From contig OY754465.1 of assembly GCA_963575645.1 (NCBI GenBank), positions 46,278,401-46,342,400 on the forward strand: a stretch of DNA of 64,000 nucleotides, written 5' to 3'. Positions 58,001 to 64,000 of this stretch are shown one piece after another. Every line of letters starts with the position of its first letter. The first letter of the stretch is position 1. A program made the translations under genes and the position numbers. The DNA is from Xanthostigma xanthostigma. Lineage: Eukaryota; Arthropoda; Insecta; Raphidioptera; Raphidiidae. The notes under the pieces were generated by a model, which saw nothing but the letters and a program-made list of their open reading frames with translations, was not told where the DNA came from and searched no databases.

Positions 58001-60116
58001 TGTACCCTTCCCTTAAATGTTCTCTAATAACCGCGCAATATTGCTCCCTAAATTGGGGAAATTTTTCAAATTTATTTTCTAACAAATGAAATCGCTTTTT
58101 TGCCGACAAATACGAATCACCCAATTTTGATGCACTAAATTTAAATGGCAAAGACACCACGTAACGACCTGACTCTTCGCGTTTCACCGTCGATGTATAA
58201 ATGTTTTCACACTCCAAATCTTCAGGGTCTTTGAATTTTTGTTGAGGAACATCCTCCAATTCCCAAAATTTAACTAACAATTTATCCAATGAAGGTTCAA
58301 CCGTTGTGTGGAACGATTGAGAAAGTTTCGAATGGTTTGCAACAATAGGAACCGATCCCATTATTACGTAACCCAATTTTGTTTCAATACCAATAGGTGC
58401 ATGGACTGAACCAGTCACCTTACGCGAACCTAACACTAGCGAGAATAATTGAGCACCAAGAATTCCGTCTACGGGGCCCGGTTCGCTAAATGTGTCATCA
58501 GCTAAAGGCAAATGACTCAAATGCGCCAAATATTCACTAGGAATTCTATAATCGGGAAGTTTATCTGTTATTTTTTCAACCAATAAAACATCTATCGAAT
58601 ATCTAATATTCTCATCCAAACAAGAAGATATAATAGTTGTGGTTTCTCCTTCAATCGAACTACCACGTACGCCTATGCCTCGTACGGACCAATCACACGG
58701 GCGTATCTTTAACTGAAGCAATTTTGCACTTCGCATACTTAAAAAATTCGCTTGACTACCGGAATCTAATAAAAACCGAATTTTATGTGGAGTACCTTTT
58801 CTATCGCAAATATTTACCATTACAGTTGACAATAAAACTGTTGACTTTGTATTCCAAACTGTATCAACAGTTGCACAATACGAAGCTGTGCTAGTGTGTT
58901 TTGAACTGTCAGGTGATCCTGACGACCTATTATCGGTGACCGGTTTTGATTTAACAAAATGTAAGAGACTATTATGTTTAAAATTGCAAACTTTGCATGA
59001 TAGAGAGCTGTCACACAAAGCGACCTTGTGAGTCCCGAAACACAAAATACACAAGTTATTTTCTTTTATTAATTTATATCTGTCGAAAGGTGATTTTGAT
59101 AAGAATTTACTGCAATGTGATGCATCATGCTCTGCCGACTGACAAGCAACGCATTGATAACCTTTACCATCCCTTGCAAAAAATGTTTGAGTTCTTTGTT
59201 TACTACAACCTGGAGACATTGCATATATTTGCGCCTGTTCTTTTATAAACTCAACAATTTCCTCATAACTATGTATAGTTTTTTTTCTACGATTATTTTC
59301 AAAAAAATTTCTAGTTTCAGGGTCTAATTTACTCCACAACAAATAGGCGTAAGTAAAATCTAACAAATCATCAATTTGCAACCTTTGCAAAGCCTTGTAT
59401 GCCGAATCACATTTTTCCAAAATAATATTAAGACTCGCAGCTGAAGCTGTTTGTGCCGGTTTAAATTCTAATATCTGTTCCAAATAGCTGTTTGCTAAAG
59501 TTCGCGAATTTTGATATTTGTCAATCAACGCATCCCAAATTATTGCGTAATTCGAACCTACAGGAGCGAGACCTCCACATATATTCTTTGCTTTTCCCGA
59601 AAGCTGTCCAACTAAATAACTAACCTTATCTATGTTACTTAATTTTGTGTTATCATGTATGAGACTTTTGAAACACTCGTAAAATATTGGCCACTCCTTT
59701 ATGTTTCCCGAAAATGTGGGGAGTGTAATTTTTGGCAAACGAGGCTCAACGACATTTTTATTACAAATTACGGTTTCCGCGGGCCGAATTCCCATCGCTT
59801 CTTTAACCTGGGGGTTCTCCGATATAGTTAAAATGTTACAAACTAAATCATCAAAAGCTTCCGCGGCTTGGAAGTTTATGTTAGCCTCTGGATTTAACTG
59901 TAATTCAATATCACTTATGGCTTCTAATGTTTCTAAATAATCCAGTTTAGTGGATTCAAATGTCTTCAATTTCATAACAAAATTCTTTAAACAAGTTTGG
60001 TCATCCAATCTTTGACCATAGTCATATAGTTTTTGTATTCTAAGAAAATACATTTCTTTTTTTGCGATTAAAACTTTTAATCTATTTCTCAATTGAGCTT
60101 CGCTTGGACCCGGCAT
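55002..60116 (-). CDS. BEL/Pao Gag-Pol polyprotein
   Basis: One uninterrupted 1704-residue frame, within the usual 1700-1900 for the family. Order: Gag-like DUF1759 region (~125-270); three zinc-knuckle motifs, C322-C325-H330-C335 (CX2CX4HX4C), C356-C359-H363-C368 and C374-C377-H381-H386; aspartic protease with LLDSGS (D451); reverse transcriptase with FTADISRMYL (D784) and FMDD (D862, D863); RNase H with D1034, E1078, D1110 and D1156; integrase zinc finger H1336-H1341-C1371-C1374 (HX4HX29CX2C); integrase core D1406, D1472, E1526; C-terminal DUF5641-like region (~1600-1700). The Met at 60116 is followed directly by a Gag-like N terminus. Predicted roles: particle formation, processing, cDNA synthesis and integration. 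No catalytic residue checked is missing, so the product may be functional. Small frames on the other strand and in other phases here are shadows. Confidence 0.97.
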   Translation of the reverse strand: MPGPSEAQLRNRLKVLIAKKEMYFLRIQKLYDYGQRLDDQTCLKNFVMKLKTFESTKLDYLETLEAISDIELQLNPEANINFQAAEAFDDLVCNILTISENPQVKEAMGIRPAETVICNKNVVEPRLPKITLPTFSGNIKEWPIFYECFKSLIHDNTKLSNIDKVSYLVGQLSGKAKNICGGLAPVGSNYAIIWDALIDKYQNSRTLANSYLEQILEFKPAQTASAASLNIILEKCDSAYKALQRLQIDDLLDFTYAYLLWSKLDPETRNFFENNRRKKTIHSYEEIVEFIKEQAQIYAMSPGCSKQRTQTFFARDGKGYQCVACQSAEHDASHCSKFLSKSPFDRYKLIKENNLCILCFGTHKVALCDSSLSCKVCNFKHNSLLHFVKSKPVTDNRSSGSPDSSKHTSTASYCATVDTVWNTKSTVLLSTVMVNICDRKGTPHKIRFLLDSGSQANFLSMRSAKLLQLKIRPCDWSVRGIGVRGSSIEGETTTIISSCLDENIRYSIDVLLVEKITDKLPDYRIPSEYLAHLSHLPLADDTFSEPGPVDGILGAQLFSLVLGSRKVTGSVHAPIGIETKLGYVIMGSVPIVANHSKLSQSFHTTVEPSLDKLLVKFWELEDVPQQKFKDPEDLECENIYTSTVKREESGRYVVSLPFKFSASKLGDSYLSAKKRFHLLENKFEKFPQFREQYCAVIREHLREGYISRVESSELHNTPNYFIPHHAVLKQDSVSTPIRCVFDASCKTTAQLSLNDLLYTGEKLQLDVFDLFLNFRLFPIAFTADISRMYLRISMHPDHRRFQQILWRFSKEENLEIYSLNTVSFGVKSSPFLALRTLRQLATDEAKNYPQAAQVVKRDFFMDDYISSVSSLDEAKLLYKQLVDLLESGNFKLTKWAVNSKELLDEIPNTERSPKIVNFDNDGLKVLGLQWYPNSDNFTFNIRIELRDCTKRNMLSTIARLFDPLGFLAPIVLLIKLLIKKLWILKLEWDEVPTWDISNQWRQVQAELPLLDKFKIPRHLGVVGNSKVVLIGFCDACLESYGALVYLKSTTPDNEVFVNLVCAKTKVAPMKVQSIPRLELCAASLLAKLLHLVKTTLGSRVAIDGEYALSDSAVALNWIAAPPYKWQTFVANRVSQIQILVVSQNWFHIEGQNNISDSLSRGMKPSQFMAMKYWASGPDWLKQDVSEWPIKPISMLNVSNLPEQRVVSFLITKYNHPLYDLISRCSSWNKLVRSTVYVLRFLKILSSSGAITASDLEKAELTLVKIVQQHHFSSEFLLLEKRKLVSPHLRALSPFVQDDLIRVGGRLGNANLELDRQHPLLLPENDHFVNLLIDQCHRQNLHTGPSLVLSILRQRYWIIGARNKVRFRLGKCNHCFRLNPKETFPKMADLPAVRVTEAKPFLHVGVDMAGPFFITMTRNRGIRSQKAYLCLFVCLTTKALHLELVSSLSTDMFLAAFKRFLSRRGACSVIYSDCGTNFVGAKNEINELYRLLNSDEYKNAFEIELAHRKIVWKFQPPLSPHFSGVWESQIKAVKTHLYKVIGSQILSYEEFNTVLVQIEAILNSRPLSWLSTDPSDPSPLTPAHFLTLTPLTSLPAPELPDPPKDLLNRKRLLDHLVQQFWIRWKNDYLTQLQVRQKWHVLSSPIEVGMLVLIKQDNVPPLHWPVGIVDAVFPSSKDNIVRVVNVKTKTGIYKRPVVRLCPLPTQ

Positions 60117-60604
60117 ATTAAACTACTAAAACCAACAAGAATACTATTATATAATCAAAACACCAATTTTTATCGATACCACCAAATATTCCAACACAAA
60201 TCTAATGGATTCAACCAATTTGAATCGTGGCTGCTTATTGCCCAATCAAACAAAATTTACCAATTTAATCAAATTTTTCACCAACCAACGCAAATCATTT
60301 ACCTAATTTCAAACAAATTACAATTTCTTACCAACCAACGCAAATCATTTATCTAATTTCAAACAAATTATAATTTATTACCAACCAACAAACTACCAAG
60401 TAAGCCGAAATGAACATTTACTACAATTTAATAAAGTTCCAATCAATACGAAACGAACAGTCTTTTTGTACAGTTCTGCGCACTAACAAGTAACAAGTTT
60501 CAAACACGAACGCACAAAATTACGTCGTAGATTTTAACTTTTTCTAATTTTAATTCTCCAAAATTATGATATTAAAGTACAAAATATATTCAAATTACTT
60601 TAAA
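60117..60604 (-). other. 5' leader of the BEL/Pao element
   Basis: About 490 bases between the primer site and the first Met, poor in G on the plus strand. It contains a tandem repeat with an exact 50-base period at 60280-60390 (unit opening accaaccaacgcaaatcatt): two full units and a partial third. Such leaders usually hold packaging signals, but none can be pinpointed. Confidence 0.8.
60280..60390. repeat. 50-bp tandem repeat in the BEL/Pao leader, 2.2 copies
   Basis: accaaccaacgcaaatcatt starts at 60280 and again at 60330. The two units differ at about three positions (e.g. acctaattt/atctaattt, ttacaattt/ttataattt). A third start, accaaccaac, is at 60380. Confidence 0.93.
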
Positions 60605-60621
60605 TCCGGCTCGAAGGACCA
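60605..60621 (-). other. primer-binding site, complementary to tRNA-Tyr
   Basis: The plus strand reads TCCGGCTCGAAGGACCA, the same as the 3' end of animal tRNA-Tyr including CCA, so the element's sense strand is complementary for 17 bases. It lies 5 bases from the 5' LTR edge. Confidence 0.9.
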
Positions 60622-60626
60622 AAAAA

Positions 60627-60997
60627 TGTTTTAGCCAATTATTTTTAGTGGACTGTATTTTTTTTTGAAATAATATATTTTGTGACTTACCAAAAAATGG
60701 GTTGACTGCACCGATGATTTAGCTTTATCACTAGGAAGGGAAAAAAGAAAGGAAAAAAGCCAACTCCCCGATATAAGTAGTCATTCACTAACAAAACCAA
60801 AATTTACAACAAAACGAGCACTTTCAAAGACTCTTTTTAACTGCGTCGCGAATCAACTGCATACAGTCGCGATTCGACTGCAACTTACTACATAACTGTA
60901 CAAAAAAAAAATACTTGTCACATTTAGACCCACTTGGCCATCTATCAATTGATATAAGAAATTAACCTTAAACCCAAACCTTTTAGTGGCGTCAACA
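60627..60997 (-). promoter_or_regulatory. 5' LTR of the BEL/Pao element
   Basis: 371 bp, matching the 3' LTR. By family logic it contains the pol II promoter that drives the polyprotein toward lower coordinates. A TTATATC string near 60951-60957 and others are candidate TATA elements, but the start site cannot be fixed by eye. Confidence 0.93.
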
Positions 60998-61002
60998 AGA
61001 GT

Positions 61003-61671
61003 GTCTTATTTTACCATTCAACCCACAAGTGGGGAATGGTACTAGTTTAGGTAAAAAATCACTTTTCAAAAATTTTACAATATCTTTCCGTTTTGAGGTC
61101 CCCGAATCCAAAAAACATATTTTTGAAAAAAAACTCTGTGCGTCTGTTAGTCTGTTTGTGAACACGATATACAGGTCAAACGGATGAGCGGATTGAAACC
61201 AAATTTTGGGAGGATGTTTGGTATGCAAATATGAAGAGCCCTATTGTTTTTGGGGAAAATCGGCGCAAGCGCAGAAGAGATATATGCTATAACGATGTTT
61301 TTTATAATATAATGGTATACTTTTCATAACGGCTTATTATTCTATTTATTTTTTCAATTATAAATTTTTTTTTCTAAACTTTATAGTTTCGGAAATATTT
61401 TGAAAATAAAAAAAAATCAGCCGCTCTTTTATTTTATGGATCTGTCAGAAATAAACTAGTCAGGCATTCTTTGATTAATTTTACATGACGTGGAACATGT
61501 TATGTAGGTAACCATGCCAACGAATAGTTAATATCATATTGAATACTAGCCATTAACCGCGTCCCCTCACGCGATATCAGAAATTTTATTTTCTTTATTA
61601 TAATCAAATGTTAACATTTTTGAAGTTGGAATGGTCCTGTCGCCAAATTGGCTGGAATTTTTTTTTACAAT
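61003..61671 (-). repeat. dispersed repeat 'ccgtttgacctgtatc', copy 2
   Basis: Reverse-strand copy of 14621-15239, including the middle block (ggacgcggttaatggctagt-att versus gtgacgcaggtaatggctag-tatt). It is the longest of the three copies. It abuts the BEL/Pao target duplication, so the retrotransposon landed at or just beyond its edge. Confidence 0.85.
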
Positions 61672-61904
61672 TATTAACACATTTTGTGAAATAAGTTGGA
61701 CAGAACTCTTTACGCATTAAAGTGTTTTTTTTTTCATTATTGAAGTAAAAATTGTTTAGGCGCAATTTGAGAGTAACTCAGATTTTTTCGGGAGGAAGTA
61801 CCCGGGTGCAAATATAAGACTGAAAAATTTTAAGAGCAGTCGGAAAACAAACGGAAAATAGACTTAGATAGTGAACAAGAGACGGAAAATGATAAATGTT
61901 TCCA

Positions 61905-62215
61905 TTTCTTTTCAGTCTCTTGTTTTTACTCATCAAGGGTAACTGATATTTCAGTTTCGATTCAGCCTATTCGATTCAGGCTATTCTAACATAAAACTTT
62001 CAGTCTCGTTTCAGTTTCACTTCAGGGTGAAACAATATTTCCGCCGTATTTCAGTTTGAAACCCGTCTTCACCTTCTTCATGTAAAACGTTTTCAGTCTA
62101 TTTTCAGTCAGTTTTCAGTGCAAATAATTATTTCCGCCTTATTTCAGACTGAATTCCGTCTAAAATTCAGTTTCAGTCCCTATTCAGTCCTTTTTCAGCC
62201 GAAGTTCGGTAAAGT
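61905..62215 (+). repeat. TTTCAGT-rich cryptic repeat
   Basis: At least 17 TTCAG cores, mostly as tttcagt or tttcagtct, are spread irregularly over 310 bases, with the block atttccgcc-tatttcag twice (about 62037 and 62130). It is flanked on the left by gactgaaaa/ggaaaa phrases of opposite sense. Neither a clean tandem array nor coding. Confidence 0.75.
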
Positions 62216-64000
62216 GTATAGTCTGTTTCCGCAATTTCAGCTATTGTAGTAATAACAGATAGCGACATCAAAACTCGTCTGTGGAAACCATCTTGAACGA
62301 AAGGTGAAACATAGCTACGAACGCAATCCAATTTTGTAATCTACCGAAGCGCTAGTGGAGTTCAATGAAACACATTATATCTATAAGAATTGTGATTTAT
62401 AAAAATTAATATATACCTATTATATATAAATATGATCTGTAAAATAATTGTTAATTAAGCCAAAAATAATAAATAAATAAAAATAATAACAATAAAAATT
62501 AATTTCTAACAGAAATAAAATTTCATAATAATTTTACTGCAAACGCGCGTAAAAGTAATCATCGTGGTTATCATTAGGCCTGATTGTTTTAAAAAATATA
62601 TTAATCTTAACCTTCGTGATCTATGTTTAGATATATGAACTGAAAAACGATTGTACTGCTTATGAAAAACCAATTTAAATTTTTTTATATGTAACAAATA
62701 ACAATACATTATATCGGTTATTTTTTATCTTTAAAGGAACGAAAAAAGTGCGGAAATGAATTCTGCGCCATATGTTGCGATGCTTTAAAGCTTTTAATAT
62801 TATTTTTTCATGGGAATACAAACAGTCGATTGATCCGTGAGTAGGTATATGTACCTACCTAGCTTATGTACCTACTGAAAGAGCGATGTTGTAACAGTGA
62901 AATCTTATTACTGATTATTATGTTACGTTAAAGACTCGTGAGATGAATTGTGCACTGTAACCGTTCTACATTCATGCCCGATTCCGAGTTATTCCACGTC
63001 CAAACGGCATTATAAAATAATGGAAAAGCCATCAAACGAACACGAAGTTTATGTCTTAGTTATATAGAGTGACCGGTAATTGCTCGTATTCCTCTCGGGA
63101 GAAGAAAATATGACTAATTTGGAATGATTTAACCTTATCATTTGGGGGTTCGGAAATGCGCCATTTTTTTAAAAGTGTATGAAGTCTTTCATTTCGGTTT
63201 AAAACCCTACCGGAGTTGTGATTTCCGGATACCATAAGCGGAATAACGAAGATACAAACGCTATGTAACATCGTTTTTAAAAAAAAACAGTTTTAAATGA
63301 AAAGCGGCCGTAATACCTTAATAGTGTCTTAATCACCTGAAAATGTACATAGATTTTTTTGACAACATGTGATTACTTTATTCAAAGTTTGTATTGTAGA
63401 TGCAACATTAAAAGGGAAAAACAATAAACATACAAAAATTAGAGTTAGTATTGTTTGAAATATGTATGATAACAAATAGTAATTTATTACCTCTAGATAA
63501 AGCTTAATTTATTTACAAGTAGTAAAGCTTGCAACGATGTTTGTTCCTTAATTTTTTTAGTTCAGTGATAATAGCACCTACTTTAAAACTAATGTTTTTA
63601 TTTTTGTTTTTTTTGGTCGACCCTAGTTTTGTTAACAATTATTATCAATTATGTATTGTAGAATGTTTTTTTAATTATACAATGTCATCTAGTCAATTTC
63701 AGATTTTGACATTGCATCTTTTGAGGTCATTTTATTTTTTTTGTTGTTCAAAATAATAAATAAAATTTAGTACTAATAAAATATGAATAAAATTCGGCAT
63801 CATCCATACGTTTTCTGGAGTTTGATATAAAACGGGTAAATATGTAAATTTTTTTAAGCACCGCGCGTTTTTCATTTCTCGATTAGCTACCAACAAAGGA
63901 ATTTTATTGTCACCTGTTGCTTTAAGCGCAATAAAATTGTCATTATTTCTTTTGAAATTTTACAGCCTTATTGCGATAACGTCACTTTTTAATTTAATTT
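62216..64000. other. gene-free AT-rich DNA to the window end
   Basis: It includes aat-rich runs at about 62455-62505 and gtacctacctagctta-type strings near 62845. I see no gene, RNA or named repeat here. Confidence 0.5.

Larger units (their letters stand above)
54472..60997 (-). mobile_element. complete BEL/Pao LTR retrotransposon, 6526 bp
   Basis: Two 371-bp LTRs (54472-54842 and 60627-60997) read as identical to each other and have TG...CA ends. The element is bordered by the perfect 5-bp duplication AGAGT (54467-54471, 60998-61002), the length usual for BEL/Pao. In transcription order (right to left) it holds the 5' LTR, a tRNA-Tyr primer site, a leader with a 50-bp tandem repeat, one 1704-codon Gag-Pol frame, a G-rich polypurine tract and the 3' LTR. 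No envelope frame is present. Identical LTRs imply a recent insertion. Confidence 0.97.

Noticed and set aside
54969-60356. Short plus-strand frames within the BEL/Pao element (e.g. 56746-57123)
   Set aside because: All are antisense or out-of-phase shadows of the 1704-codon polyprotein or lie in its leader.
54472-60997. Envelope gene making the element an endogenous retrovirus-like agent
   Set aside because: Only about 150 bases lie between the Gag-Pol stop and the 3' LTR, so there is no room for an envelope frame.
63056-63271. 71-codon minus-strand frame
   Set aside because: The wording looks like a degraded repeat and no protein family is recognised.

Overview
This window looks like AT-rich nuclear DNA from an insect. 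I see no complete host gene in it. It is a dense graveyard of transposable elements, many inserted into one another. The insect call rests on a BEL/Pao retrotransposon of the type common in insects, hAT, PIF/Harbinger-like and Tc1/mariner-like terminal inverted repeats (TIRs), tRNA-derived short elements, and dispersed repeats with wording I recall mainly from Lepidoptera (the 'accgacttcaa..aaggaggagg' family at 1459 and 4419, the 'gtacctcaaaaggaaaa ... gcgcgagtccgg' family at 39801, and the 'tgactgactgactgatc' family at 20545). Hemiptera or another order cannot be excluded from memory alone.

Layout. 1-6 kb: a hAT-like element interrupted by a fold-back repeat, a second copy of that fold-back lying inside a degraded LINE, and a TIR element. 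8-15 kb: short TIR elements, a nested 554-bp palindrome, a minisatellite, a duplicated MITE-bearing unit and a tRNA-like module. 15-25 kb: mostly featureless AT-rich DNA with one LTR-like repeat, a palindrome and another tRNA-like module. 25-31 kb: a 640-bp fold-back element, a near-perfect 210-bp Harbinger-like palindrome with TTA duplications, a hAT element with an imperfect 8-bp duplication and a second LTR-like copy. 32-36.6 kb: a tRNA-derived SINE, then a TIR element carrying the start of a MADF-domain reading frame and a nested hAT element. 38-45.9 kb: a 5'-truncated LINE with target duplication that splits a MITE, a 1-kb fold-back element, a TTAA-flanked MITE, and a 1-kb TA-flanked element holding two tRNA-like modules. 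47-53 kb: palindromes and a hAT element with a perfect 8-bp duplication. 54.5-61 kb: a structurally complete BEL/Pao LTR retrotransposon on the minus strand. 61-64 kb: a dispersed repeat, a TTTCAGT-rich tract and featureless DNA.

The only convincing long coding region is the 1704-residue Gag-Pol of the BEL/Pao element (55002-60116). Its LTRs read as identical, its target duplication is perfect, its primer-binding site matches tRNA-Tyr and all catalytic motifs I could locate are present, so it is recent and possibly still mobile. The other coding traces are two LINE C-terminal fragments and one MADF N-terminal fragment, all broken. The second theme is the number of long inverted repeats. Several are nested, one pair has its central loop in opposite orientations, and some are tied to tRNA-like modules.
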